Under the pieces are notes generated by a model that saw nothing but the letters and a program-made list of their open reading frames with translations, ran no database searches and was not told where the DNA came from. The position numbers and the translations under genes were made by a program. A stretch of 64,000 nucleotides of DNA from Utricularia gibba (Eukaryota > Streptophyta > Magnoliopsida > Lamiales > Lentibulariaceae), in NCBI GenBank assembly GCA_002189035.1, contig NEEC01000011.1, positions 2,666,001 through 2,730,000 of the forward strand, in the 5' to 3' direction. This document shows positions 10,041-23,525 of this stretch, piece after piece (the stretch's first letter is position 1; each line of letters begins with the position of its first letter).

Positions 10041-11210
10041 CTATATACTTCCAGGAGCTTCAGCGCCCTCACAGAAACTGTGATCGATTGTATCTGTTTT
10101 TTCCGGTGGAAATCCAAAAATTTGACTGTTTTCTTGCGATGAGCAGTTTTCCAAATCATGTCCACTTATGCTCTTCAGCCTTTCCCGCATGAGGCTCCAC
10201 TTATCTCGTTTGATGCTCCTCAGAGAATTCACAATGTGACCCTTTTTCACAGCATCCTCGAACACGCAGAACTCTGAATCCTCATCGGGAAGCCCAATCT
10301 CATCAGATACAATTACAATGAGTCGAAATGGCTTCAAAAGAGACGGTTCAAAAGAAGATGTATTTCCAGCAATGTTTAAGCAAAAGTTGGAGGAAGCCAT
10401 CCCCCTTCCCGCTTCTCTTACCCCATTTGCTTCAGCACTTGCAGCTACGAAGTGGACTTCATCTTTGTTCTTAAGAAGAGAATCAAAGCTCGCATGGCTG
10501 AAATTAACATGCATATGAGAAGAAATAAGGAAAAGCCTTATATCTTTGCCATGTATCACTCTTCTAAAATAAGCCAAAGAAGGTCTTTGATCAAAGGTTG
10601 CTGAGCTAGCTGCTGGGACCGATCTCACCGTATGCTTGTATGATAAACATGGCAGAACTCAACTTTTTCCTCGTAGAAGACAAGCTACTAGGATGGTGAG
10701 CTACAATCAAATGATCCCTTCCGCCAAATTTCCTCCACTCCTTTCTATGTACTAGGAATGTCACCAGTTCTTCCTGCAGCAGCTTATCAATATTCTTCTG
10801 CTTTTCAGTAGTCCACCATTGCCCATTATAACTAATAGATGAGAAGAAAGGTACAAATATTACATCTGCTTCACTTGAATTCATCACTCTGGCTGCAGTG
10901 CAAGGCCTCGCCATATCTTCTGTATACGATGGCGACAGAAGATCAAGTGTAAGCCAGTACACCATGCTATGCAAATTCAAGCCACCACTTTTGAACTGGC
11001 TGCCTCAGATGAGCTACGTTTCATAACATGGGATTCAACATGCGAATTCGATGAAGCATTTACCACGATTATCTGAATCCCTGATCTGGGAAGCGAAGAT
11101 AAATGATGCAGGAGGTTTGCAAAAGAGTGACTACAGATGAAATCATAAGAAATATCGACAAGACTATCAGCCGCGGTGTGTGTGGATGCTTCCACGTCTC
11201 TAAATTCCAA
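10041..11210 (-). pseudogene. GT47 exostosin-family glycosyltransferase pseudogene
   Basis: Minus-strand remnants of a plant exostosin-like (GT47) transferase, the Golgi wall-polysaccharide family that includes ARAD-type arabinosyltransferases. In order one sees GGLNLHSMVYWLTLDLL, EADVIFVPFFSSISYN, FGGRDHLIVAHHPSSL, SSATFDQRPSLAYF, KDEVHFVAASAEANGVREAG, GMASSNFCLNIAGNT and SDEIGLPDEDSEFCVFEDAV. They lie in different frames. The segment between SSAMF and the SVPAASSATF block is largely deleted. The conserved SNRLFDAI..HCVPVI stretch is scrambled by at least two indels around 10300-10360. The N-terminal membrane anchor and the extreme C-terminus are not recognisable. Several independent lesions mean this is a true pseudogene, not one sequencing slip. 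Confidence 0.8.
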
Positions 11211-11880
11211 TACATGGGAAATAACCTGTTTAACTCAGAAAACATCTATCTTCCCACATCTTCATCAACATCAACCACAAATTTGCCATCTTTTCCCTTC
11301 AAACAATCGTGAAACACAACATGAATTACCCTCCGTCCACAGACCACCGTCGATCGGCTAGAAAAATCCCCCCCCCCCCCCTCCAGAGCAAGAAACACTC
11401 AATACAGAGACCCATCTACGAACAACACGAAGAAAAAAACACCCACAAAGACAAGACAGAAAAGGTGGCCACGCAACAACCGTAAACGTAGAGTAACCGA
11501 TCATTCACCAAATACCTGAAAATGAATAAAAAATACTCTCGTTGACATCGATTTTTCTCAATTCCTAGGTTTTAGGTGGAGCGAATCACCACATCATCCC
11601 TTCTTCTTACAATCCAACAAATTATAATTTTATTTCGATAAATATATATAATTATCCATTTTCAAAAATTATATTATTTCTACTTATTTCACAGAGGAAA
11701 TATATCACTAATTTATTCAATTTTTTTAAAAAATACACGAAGGAAAATTGGGCCGTCAACGGCGACCCAAGTGCACAACCCATGGCCCATACGAAGTCCA
11801 TTGGACCCATATATGCCCAAAATCGTATGCACATCCAGTCCAGTCCACGTGTTGCCCTTGACCAACCGCCGCGAGCGCAT
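11211..11880. other. Intergenic region with a C14 homopolymer
   Basis: No gene content was seen. It includes a run of 14 C at 11368-11381 and, from about 11550 to 11750, a very A+T-rich tract. The right part merges into the promoter of the GRAS gene. Confidence 0.5.
11368..11381. repeat. C14 homopolymer
   Basis: An uninterrupted run of 14 C. Long C runs are rare in A+T-rich plant spacers and are prone to length error in sequencing. Confidence 0.9.
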
Positions 11881-12153
11881 CCCAACGGTCGACTCCAACC
11901 AAAAACTAGGACTACTAAAGTAAAAGCAAAAGAATAAAATAAAATAAAATAAAATTGCACACGTGGGCCTTACCGTACATTACAAGTGTCTTTCTCCTCC
12001 GTTCCCCACCCAACGGTCATGTTCCACCAGACACGACAGGGATGGAGGGTGGGGCCTGCCCAAGCAAACGGTCCTCTTCTGCTCCATTATTTGCCGTCCG
12101 ATTCAAAATCCCACCCGTCCCCTTGGATCCCATTTGCTTGTATGTTATATACA
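11881..12153 (+). promoter_or_regulatory. Cluster of mitosis-specific activator (MSA) elements with TATA box
   Basis: CCCAACGGTCA at 12009-12019 is a perfect match to the plant MSA consensus YCYAACGGYYA, bound by MYB3R factors at G2/M. CCCAACGGTCG at 11881-11891 matches 10 of 11 positions. GCAAACGGTCC at 12064-12074 has the AACGGTC core with weaker flanks. All three are in the same orientation as the downstream GRAS gene. A TATA box (TTATATACA, 12145-12153) follows within 140 bases of the perfect site. Arabidopsis SCL28 is known as a MYB3R-controlled mitotic gene, so the promoter agrees with the identity of the coding region. Confidence 0.7.
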
Positions 12154-12810
12154 CAAGACAAGGTGTTCTCACCTTGGGCTTCACTCCATTCATCTTCGAT
12201 GGTGGTTTCTGGGTTTTTGGGTAGTGGGGTTTTTCGTTTTCTGGGTTAACTGCTCTTCGAAAAACTTGAAAATTGAAAAAATAAAAAAGAAACGGATGTT
12301 TCCATCATGATTGTGATTCATAAGTTTCTGGGGTTGGAGGGGTTATGGTTTTGTGTGCATGTTTAGATAGGATCGAAATGGGGTTGAAACTAGGGAAATG
12401 TGTGATTCTATGTTGCTTCTTTTCTTACTATTCTTGCTCCAAATTTGAGGAAACATGTGTCACCAGCTTGTTTGGATTTGGAAAGAAATTTCATTTTTTT
12501 TGGAAATGAGTTGGGTTTGATGCCTTTTTTTCTTGTTTTAATCTCTTAGGTAGTTATATTGTATTCATTCTTTAGTTTGTTTGTGGTGATAGCATTCTTT
12601 CCTGCACATAATTATTCCTTTGACATTTTTTTTTCTTAGAAGAACAAATATACTGTTGAAAGTGCTATTCTTTTGTTTGTTTCTATTGTGTACACCATTA
12701 CATTATACCATAGACTGCCATGGAAGTACAGAAGCTAGGGAGAGACTAACAGAAGATTTAAGGATTAGTGAAGTTGGAGGCTCTTGAAGAAGAAGAAGGT
12801 GTGGAAAAAA

Positions 12811-14664
12811 ATGTTGGTTGGCTGTTCATCTTCAGTTCTGTCACCAAGGCATAGATTGAGAAGTGAAGCAGCCGCACAGTTTCAGGGTTTTCATATACCT
12901 GTGATGGGTACAAAGAGATTGGATTTGCCATGTAGTTTCTCGAGGAAAGATGCTACCTCCGTAACTGAGTCTGGCAAGGCAGTTGGTATTTCTGTAGAGA
13001 AAAATGTTGATAAAAAGGCTAGCAGTATACCTCTTTTGCAGCAGCAGCCGCAGAATATCAAACTGCTCCCTGTTGTGAGTAGGAAGAAGAAGAAGAAGAA
13101 GCAAAAGAATGAAGATCAGTTTTGGGAGCAAATTAGAACCATAAGAAAGAGACAAGCTGCAGAAGTTTCTGATGAAGAGGAGATTTGTCCAAAGAGAGTG
13201 AATAGGCAGAGTTTAGGAGTTGATGGAGGGGTCAATTTTCCAGAACCATTTCCATATCTGCGTTTTTCATCATTGCCAAATGTCATTTGGAATGATCCTT
13301 TTGTGACCAGTTTTACTGATTTCGGAAGAGGAGAAGAGATTGTTGGGAAAATCAAGGAGGCAGCTTCAGTATCATCATCAAGCACAACTTCATCTGGTTG
13401 CAAAGATCTGATTTTTGAGGTGGACCATGAATTGGGTCATGTGTCATCAGGACAAGGAACCAAGGCTGCCTTCACTGCAGAAGAAGACAATGGAGGAAAC
13501 AGCTTCATTGAAGATGATTGCATTGAGCTTTTAAGCTTACTCGTGATGTGCACCGAGCAAATAGGCTCGAAAAACATTGCTACCATTAACCATTGCTTTG
13601 CTAGGCTTGGGGAGCTTGCATCCCCAAGGGGTGATTCCCCTGTCCACCGTGTTGCTGCTTATTACACAGAGGGGTTGGCACTGCGTGTGGCAAGGCAGTG
13701 GCCTGGTATCTTCGAGGTCACTGCTCGTAGAGAATTCGATCTGGTTGAGGATGATGGCAGCATTGCAGTGAGGTTGCTGAACCAGATAACCCCAGTTATG
13801 AAGTTCATCCATTTCACATCAAATGAGATTCTGCTGAGAGCCTTTGAGGACAAGGACCGGATTCATATAATCGATTTCCAGGTGAAGGAAGGACTGCAGT
13901 GGCCTAGTTTCTTCCAAAGTTTGGCTTCCAGGAGAGGACCTCCGAGCCACATTAGGATCACAGGCATTGGGGAATCGAAACAAGAGCTAGTGGAAACAGG
14001 GGTGCTACTTTCTGGATTTGCCGAGGCATTGAATCTGCCATTTGAGTTTCATCCTGTGGTGGTTGATCAGCTAGAAGATGTGAGGCTGTGGATGCTTCAC
14101 GTTAAGGAGAACGAGACGGTGGCAGTAAACTGCATTTTCCAACTACACGAGATAATCAATGACAGCAGCAAAGAGAGGAGAAGACTAGTGGATTTCTTAG
14201 ACTTGATCCGCAGCACGAATCCTGAAGCAGTTATTGTAGCAGAGCAAGAAGCAGAACACAACGAGATGAGTTTGGATTCAAGAGTTGTCAACTCACTGAA
14301 GTACTACTCAGCCATTTTTGACTCCATTGATTGCAGCCTTCCATTGGAGAGCAAAGCCAGGATCAAGATAGAGCAGATGTATGGTAGTGAGATCAGGAAT
14401 ATCATTGCCTGCGAAGGCCGAGATAGGCTCGAGAGACATGAAAAATTCGACAAATGGCGACTCTGGATGGAGCAAGCAGGATTCAGGAACATGGGAATCA
14501 GCGAAAGGGAACACTCACTGTCAAATATGATACTCAAGATGTATCCTCATCTGGAGAAGTACAAGGTGGAGAAGCATGAAACATTGGATTCAGCCACTGC
14601 TTTTCTTACTCTCAGCTGGAGAGACCAGCCCCTTTACTCCGTATCTGCGTGGAGCTGTGGATAA
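12811..14664 (+). CDS. SCL28: GRAS family regulator, SCARECROW-LIKE 28 type
   Basis: A single-exon gene of 617 residues starting at ATG 12811; the frame is open a few codons upstream but without an ATG. The N-terminal 230 residues are variable and basic, with a Lys-rich run (RKKKKKKQKNED) that may serve in nuclear import. The GRAS domain begins near DDCIELLSLLVMCTEQIG and carries the family blocks: the first leucine-rich region, VHIID-type RIHIIDFQVKEGLQWPSF, the LHEI.. second leucine region, PFYRE-type sequence, and the SAW motif ending SWRDQPLYSVSAWSCG. In Arabidopsis SCL28 promotes progression through G2/M and influences cell size. The upstream MSA cluster supports the assignment. No frame break was found. 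The 5' leader of about 600 bases may contain an intron that I could not place. Confidence 0.92.
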   Translation: MLVGCSSSVLSPRHRLRSEAAAQFQGFHIPVMGTKRLDLPCSFSRKDATSVTESGKAVGISVEKNVDKKASSIPLLQQQPQNIKLLPVVSRKKKKKKQKNEDQFWEQIRTIRKRQAAEVSDEEEICPKRVNRQSLGVDGGVNFPEPFPYLRFSSLPNVIWNDPFVTSFTDFGRGEEIVGKIKEAASVSSSSTTSSGCKDLIFEVDHELGHVSSGQGTKAAFTAEEDNGGNSFIEDDCIELLSLLVMCTEQIGSKNIATINHCFARLGELASPRGDSPVHRVAAYYTEGLALRVARQWPGIFEVTARREFDLVEDDGSIAVRLLNQITPVMKFIHFTSNEILLRAFEDKDRIHIIDFQVKEGLQWPSFFQSLASRRGPPSHIRITGIGESKQELVETGVLLSGFAEALNLPFEFHPVVVDQLEDVRLWMLHVKENETVAVNCIFQLHEIINDSSKERRRLVDFLDLIRSTNPEAVIVAEQEAEHNEMSLDSRVVNSLKYYSAIFDSIDCSLPLESKARIKIEQMYGSEIRNIIACEGRDRLERHEKFDKWRLWMEQAGFRNMGISEREHSLSNMILKMYPHLEKYKVEKHETLDSATAFLTLSWRDQPLYSVSAWSCG

Positions 14665-17380
<2,716 letters not shown>

Positions 17381-19838
17381 ATGGCTGAAGAAGAGTTGCG
17401 AGGAGTGGAACAACGGCTGGAGCGAGCCATCTCCAATCGCCTCCCGCATTTGAAGGACCAAGCGAAGTAAGTAATCTCGATGGTTCGATGATTGCCTGTG
17501 CCATTTTTGCGTTGAGGTAATACGTAGAGAATTACAATGGAGGAAAATATGGCAGTTCATTGACGATGGAGTCCGTAAGGAGGCTCTTGGAGAAGGATTT
17601 GGAGCTTCGGAAGTATGCGTTAGATGATTACAAGGGGCTAATTAAACAGTACGTGGAAAAGGTTAGCGTTTTAACGTATTTTTGTATGCTAATCTTTCGC
17701 CTCGGGCTAACTGTTGCGTTACATAGATAAGGGTGTTAGTTTTTTCTTGGTTTACTCTGCAAATTGAGCTTCTTTTACTGTCATATGGAAAACATGGGGT
17801 GGCCAATATGGTGCCATACAATCTTTATATGGCAAGGAAGGGGGAGTGATCATCAGCTCTTGTCCTGCTCCCGCTAGCTTCTAACTGCTATTTTAATCAC
17901 TCACATACCATTGGTTAAGCTTCTCTCACAAATTCTAGATGATGGATACAAATGGTAGCGATGAAAAGAATATGGCCGAATTGGGAGAAAGAAATGCCCA
18001 TTCAAGTAAGGAAGAATCATCTGGACGTTTGAAAAAGGCTGATGCCAAGAATGATCTTGGACAGTCTGTCCCTGCGGATGAGGGGACAACTGAAGACTCT
18101 CCCGTAATGGGTGTTGTAACCCCGAAATCTGAGGCAGGACTTGAAGAATCTTCCTTGAGTGAAAGCAGGATTGAGAGAGCTGTTTGGGAAAGAGTGGATT
18201 ACCTCCGTTCAAACTCTGAGTACGTCATCATGGTTTTTTCTACTGGATCATCTTATGTATACTTGATTTCAAGACACCCGTTGGGCATGATGCGGATGAA
18301 ACTTCGTTAATGTATTGTATACAGGAATATAACAATGGCTGGAGTTCGTCGACTTCTCGAGGAGGATCTTGGAATTCAAAAGTTCGCGCTGGATCCTTTC
18401 AAAAAGTTCATAAGTCAACAAATAGATAAGGTACAAGCTATATTCTCCTCAAAAGATTGGTTTTTTTTTTTTTGTTAAGCTTCTTTTTACGCAGGTTTTA
18501 GCTTCACCCGAAGGATCTAAGTCAGAAAAAGACTCGAAGAAGAAAGATACTGAAAATTTGAAAAGGAAGGAGCCGGAAAATATGAGCAAGAAAAAAAGTG
18601 CCGGTTCTTCTGATAAGAGTGGTGGTGGAATTCATCACAAGGGAAGGAAATTGGACAAGACTCCCAGAAGTACAACAAAGAATAATGAAAATCCGAAAAA
18701 GAGAAAAGCACGTGGAGAAGATGATCATGGTTCACCTCGTAAGAAGTCGAATAAGCATGCTAGGAGACTAGAAGAAGAAAGTGACAACTCTGATTCAGCG
18801 GGGTGTGTATCCGAAGATTCGCAGCCTCAGTCACCTGTGAGAAAATCCGCCCAGGTCATTCCTTCAATCTTCACTTCACCCTCATGCTGCATCAAGCAAA
18901 CGGTGTATGTGAATAATAAAAAATATAATGCCTTTTCAGAATAAAGAAAAAGCAGTTTCTGGGCATGGGAAAAGGGTTGAGAATCTGAAGTCAATTATCA
19001 GATCTTGCGGTATGAGGTCAGTGCTCCTAATCCCACCTAGATATCTTGCTCTCGTTTTGTTTCATGTTCTCGGCCTTGTGTTGACGACATTGTCTGTTTC
19101 TTCAATGGAAAGCGTGCCACCTTCAATCTATAAAAAGGCAAAGCAAGCTCCAAATGCAGAGCGGGAGGCCTTTTTAGTTAGGGAGTTGGAAGCAATTCTT
19201 TCAAGGGAGGGGCTCTCAAGCAATCCGACCGAGAAAGGTAATGCTGCTCATTCGTGAGTTTCACTCCATGCTTAGCAAACTGGCCCCCATTGTGTATTCT
19301 ATTGGAGCATTGATGAACCAAGCCTCTTGCTTTCAGAGATCAAGGACTGCAGGAAAAGAAAGGAGACTGCCAGGGAACTTGAAGGCATCGAGACTAGCAA
19401 CATTATAACTAGCTCAAGAAGAAGATCTACATTCAGTTTTGCAGTTCCGGCACCAGTTGAAGTTCAGCCTAAAAAAAGAAAGGCTGACTCATTAAACAGA
19501 GCTACCAGCGACTCCGATAGCAAAGATAATAATGATGCATCTGAAGAGAAGGATGGAGTAAAGAAGGCGAAGAAGAATGAGATACGGGAAGCAACAAAAG
19601 AAGAGGAGGTGAAAGAAGAAGTGGAAGAGGAAGAGGAAGAGGATGGAAACGAAGAAGAAGGAGAAGAACAAGAAGAGGAAGACGACGAAGAAGAGGAGGA
19701 AGAGGAAGCAGAAGAGAGTGATGAATTCGATGAAGGTAAAAATAACTGTTTTCTCTTAACATCGCGCACAACGCTGGGAGGGGATTGAGTATCTGATGCG
19801 CTGCACTTTCTCTGTTTCATGCAGATGAGAGTGATTGA
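17381..19838 (+). CDS. DEK_C-domain chromatin protein with acidic histone-chaperone-like tail
   Basis: Nine exons: 17381-17466, 17556-17661, 17939-18219, 18325-18430, 18495-18854, 18940-19016, 19113-19237, 19337-19735 and 19825-19838. They sum to 1554 nt, or 517 residues. Two related modules are visible: [20 protein letters not shown] (exon 2) and [20 protein letters not shown] (exon 4). Both resemble the DEK C-terminal helical fold. A basic, Ser/Lys-rich linker follows. Next comes a conserved block ([20 protein letters not shown] ... [13 protein letters not shown]-like ... [11 protein letters not shown]), and finally a run of Glu/Asp ending DESD. Arabidopsis relatives such as At4g08310 are annotated with a CHZ histone-chaperone motif. 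The protein is presumably nuclear and binds chromatin or histone H2A-H2B; this is inferred. The exon 7 acceptor (GGAAAG) has a weak pyrimidine tract but is the only one that keeps the frame. Confidence 0.82.
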
Positions 19839-20711
19839 CAGTGTTCTCCGGTGACCAAGAACCTCTCTTTCGACATTGCGCAACCCTTAGATGTATGTAA
19901 CCTGCGGGAACGCCGAACTTTGTTAGCCGTCTCATCCCTCAGAGTAGTTTGTATATCCAAATGCATTCATCTTCCCTGCGCCATTGCGCACCTTTCCGTG
20001 GACACTTGCAAGTCGTTTCCGACGAACAAGGCTAGTGCTAATGCCAACCTCAATGGCGTAATCACAACGTCGCGGAATCATGCACCACTCACAAATTAGG
20101 CGACGAAGAGATCGGAAGTTAAGCAAGCACCAGGATTTCAATCGCTCACCGCGAAAAAAAAATGATAGCATGAGTATGAAGGTAGTTCGCCTCATAAGCC
20201 AGATCTAGAAGTGCCGAGAAGAAGATGATGGAGCTGAAGATGGTATGCGATCAGGGATGAACGAAGTACAAATCTGCGTTAGGGCGGCGCGCTGTAGCCC
20301 AATACCCAGAGAAGGAACAACTGCGGAAGCGCAGAGTACCACGGATGCGTCTAGTTCACCTCACGTGTGGGAAGGAATGCGAGGCGCTGAGATAAGGCGA
20401 ACCCTCCCTTTTTGCCATGGAGGTTTAGACAAGTCGCCGGAGGGAGTTTCGCGGACGCGCAACCGAAATTTCTGGAGAAAAAACATTGTTCGAGCATGAA
20501 AAGTCATCAAGCGCCGATCGCAAACGGTCCGTGGTGATTGTTTGCAGCGAAGCGGGAGGATGCCGGATGTTTCCCTCCTCCTCGGTTAGTCAATTAGTCA
20601 AACACTACTGGTTCTGGTTTCCGAATTGCTTGAAGCGGTTTGTTCGCGCAGTGCTTGCCCATATCTGCGGCATTCCCTGAATTCAATCTTTTGAGACTTG
20701 GATGCACTCTC
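19839..20711. other. Intergenic region, PRORP promoter side
   Basis: It contains the 3' UTR of the DEK-type gene and then a more G+C-balanced stretch (20250-20500) with short open frames of no recognisable content. The last 100 bases are probably 5' UTR of PRORP. The reading frame is open upstream of its first ATG but lacks a start codon there. Confidence 0.45.
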
Positions 20712-23177
20712 ATGCTTTCAGCAAACTCCACCCCGTTGCTTCTCCAAACGAAGCGCCTTAAGAATCTTTTTCAATGCTATCCCTTGGTTCTTGATGGTAG
20801 AACTCAAGTAAGCAGGCTCTTTTCGATGGCATCGGGAACCTGCTTTTCGACTCTGGCGGCTGGGGCTGTTCTCCGAACCCCAAGCGATTCAGGCTCAAGA
20901 ACGTCGAGGAAAAAGGCTCGACGGGAGTCACCAGAAATGATACTTCGTGTGAAACTTGATCAGTGTTCTAAAAACGGTGATTTACATGATGCCTTGCGCC
21001 TTTACCATGAGGCTAAATTAAATGAAGTAAAGCTTGATGTGTATCATTACAATGTGTTGCTTTACCTTTGTTCTTCTAAAAGCGTTGGCAGCGAAGGCGA
21101 AGAAATGGATTTCGTTGCTTTAGAGAAGGGATTTAAGATTTTTAAGGAAATGATCATGGATAATGTGCAGCTGAATGAGGCCACATTTACTAATGCTTCT
21201 AGGTTGGCTGCTTTGAAAAAAGACCCGGAGTTGGCTTTTGACTTGGTTAAGAGGATGAAGGATCACAAAATTTCTCCCAGGTTGAGATCCTATGGACCAG
21301 CCCTATTTGGATTCTGTGATAACCTATTGGCGGATAAGGCCTATGAAGTGGATTCACACATGCGAGATAATGCAATATTGGCTGAGGAGCCTGAACTTTC
21401 GGCTTTGCTTAAAGTCAGTTCTCAGGTCATGAGGGAGAACAAGGTGTATGAAATGATGCATAGGTTGCGAGCCAGTGTAAGGCAAGTCACAGAAGAGACT
21501 GCTACTATAATAGAGGATTGGTTTATGTCAAAAAAAGCTTCTGTTGTTGGCTTGGAGAATTGGGATCCCTTAAACGTGAAGAAAGGAATTGTTGAGGGAG
21601 GGGGTGGGTGGCATGGCCAAGGGTGGTTGGGGAAAGGAGATTGGAGGGTTGTGAGAACGGTGGTGAATGAAGCTGGCGTGTGTCAGGCTTGTGGGAGAAG
21701 CTTGTATGTATTGATATTGAGCCAAGGGAGATGGAGAATTTTGCGAAGTCATTAGCTGAGCTAGCAGGAACAAGAGAAACTACGAGAGGCTTTGTCAAGT
21801 TTCAGGTCGGTGTTCTTGATTTCGGATGCTCTAACACCTTTACCTTGTGAGGGCTTTATTGATATATCCCCCTAAATTATGGCCTTTGAGTATCCTGTTG
21901 ACACATATGCATTTTGAGGGTATGAATCATGCAATTTGATTGATGCCTTGGGCTATCATGTGAGTGCTATTAGACATAGGGGAGAACATTATATGCTGCT
22001 GTGACACAAGTATTAAGATTCAGATAGACTCTTAACAGTATTTTGCGTGCTATGGAATTTTCTCATATTTGGTTTTTGTAAACGATACCCTTTTACAATA
22101 TCACATAAAGCTATGTCAATTATTTGCACTATCTGGTTGTCTGTCAAGATCTGTGAATCTACATTAGGATGCTTTTCCAGGAGTGGCTCAAGGACCATGG
22201 TCCATTTGATGCTGTAGTAGATGGTGCAAATGTTGGTCTTGCAAATCAACATGTTTTCAGTTTTTCACAGGTAGCCATGAACTTGTATCACCTTATCCGT
22301 TCTCAATGAATTTATGGGGTTTTTAGGAATTTTTTTTCTGTCATGTTTGCAGATAAGGAGAGTTGTGAGCCAACTGCATCAAATTGCCTCATCAAGGAGA
22401 TTGCCTCTCATTGTCCTGCATCAAGGCCGTGTTCGTGGTGGTGTCGCAGAGCACCCCCAAAACAAAAAGTTGTTGGAGACATGGAAAAAATCCGGGGCAC
22501 TGTATGTCACACCTGTTGGGTCTAATGATGACTGGTACTCTCTAGACCTTCACTTTTGCTTTCACATGGTTTCTAATCGTATCTGTGCCCCCAAAATCCA
22601 TCTTCAAATCAACACTTGTAAATCCATCCCTAGGTACTGGTTATACGCTGCGGTCAGCTCCAAATGCCTGGTGGTGACGAACGACGAGATGAGAGACCAC
22701 TTGTTCCAACTTTTGGGAAACTCATTTTTTCCTCGATGGAAAGAAAAACATCAGGTACTTCAAATTGCTGGTTGCTGCTAAATTTGTGATTCTGCATCAT
22801 ATTTCCTTGCTGATCATGAGCCTGCCAGATGCTTTTGTTGTTCATTCTCATTCAAGTTGGGCCAAAGCTTAGGCCTCCTGATAATTCTGTTTTTCACTAA
22901 AATCTGGGGATATGGCAGGTCCGGATGCAACCTTCTGCTAATGGTATGCTCCTAAAGATGCCACCTCCCTATTCAATTGTCATACAGGTGAGCTTTAGCT
23001 GCTCTGGTGTCTGCCCCATGCTCTGCCTTCGCAGAGTTTCTTTGCATTCATGTATCCTATCCGTACCCAGGAGTCCGAGCAAGGCAGCTGGCATATTCCG
23101 ACCATTACCGGAGACGACCTCGAATCCCCCGGCAATGGATATGTGCCTCCAGACTAAGGAATGCAACAGCACCCTGA
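20712..23177 (+). CDS. PRORP: Proteinaceous RNase P (PRORP), two single-base frame breaks
   Basis: Protein-only RNase P, which removes 5' leaders from tRNA precursors in plastids and mitochondria (PRORP1) or the nucleus (PRORP2/3). Exons: 20712-21805, 22181-22270, 22353-22534, 22634-22754, 22919-22987 and 23071-23177. If both breaks were absent the product would be 554 residues. The N-terminus looks like an organelle presequence. PPR repeats fill exon 1, followed by the zinc-site CxxC in VCQACGRSL. The NYN nuclease domain has DAVVDGANVGL, SNDDWYWLYAAV and VTNDEMRDHLFQLL, carrying the metal-binding Asp residues. One base is missing at about 21703-21705 after GRSL, and the shifted frame continues as CIDIEPREMENFAKSL. 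One C is missing in the C run at 23126-23130. Without it, the RQWIC segment holding the last zinc ligand is lost and the frame ends at 23157. Confidence 0.9.
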
Positions 23178-23358
23178 TGCTATTCTATTGTAAGGCTGCT
23201 CCTCTGCTTTCTACTTAGAATACTAACAAAAAGAGCGTACCTTTCTGAACACACCATTTCAGGAGTCTGGGGAAGATGTATGGCGCACCCCTCTAAGAAC
23301 AGGCCAGGGAATGCAACAGCATTGTCTTAATTGTAAGACTGCTGCCTCTCTTGTGTCG
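23159..23358 (+). repeat. Imperfect duplication spanning the last PRORP exon and its 3' UTR
   Basis: GAATGCAACAGCA recurs at 23159 and 23309, each followed within about 25 bases by a related TTGTAAG-CTGCT-CCTCT string, at a spacing of 150 bases. Upstream, CAGGAGTC of the last exon acceptor (23069-23076) recurs as CAGGAGTC at 23261-23268. This suggests an old, degenerate tandem duplication of the terminal exon region. Confidence 0.55.
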
Positions 23359-23525
23359 TAGGATGATACTCTCATTGAATTATATACAAACAGCTTCCCT
23401 ATTTCATTCACCTCCATGGCATCTGGCATTCCAAATGATATCAAAATAGACATGTTCGAGGATTCGGTTTACATGAAAATATGGCTATAGAATTGGGAGA
23501 CGGTATTCCCCAGAGTCGAGGCGTG

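Noticed and set aside
11652-11960. 102-residue frame on the minus strand rich in Trp, Gly and Arg
   Set aside because: It sits in the promoter of the SCL28 gene, lacks any family motif and starts in A+T-rich sequence.
19464-19883. Long Ser-rich open frame on the minus strand
   Set aside because: It is the antisense of the Glu/Asp-rich tail of the DEK-type gene; GAA/GAG runs read as TTC/CTC on the other strand give artificial Ser-rich frames.
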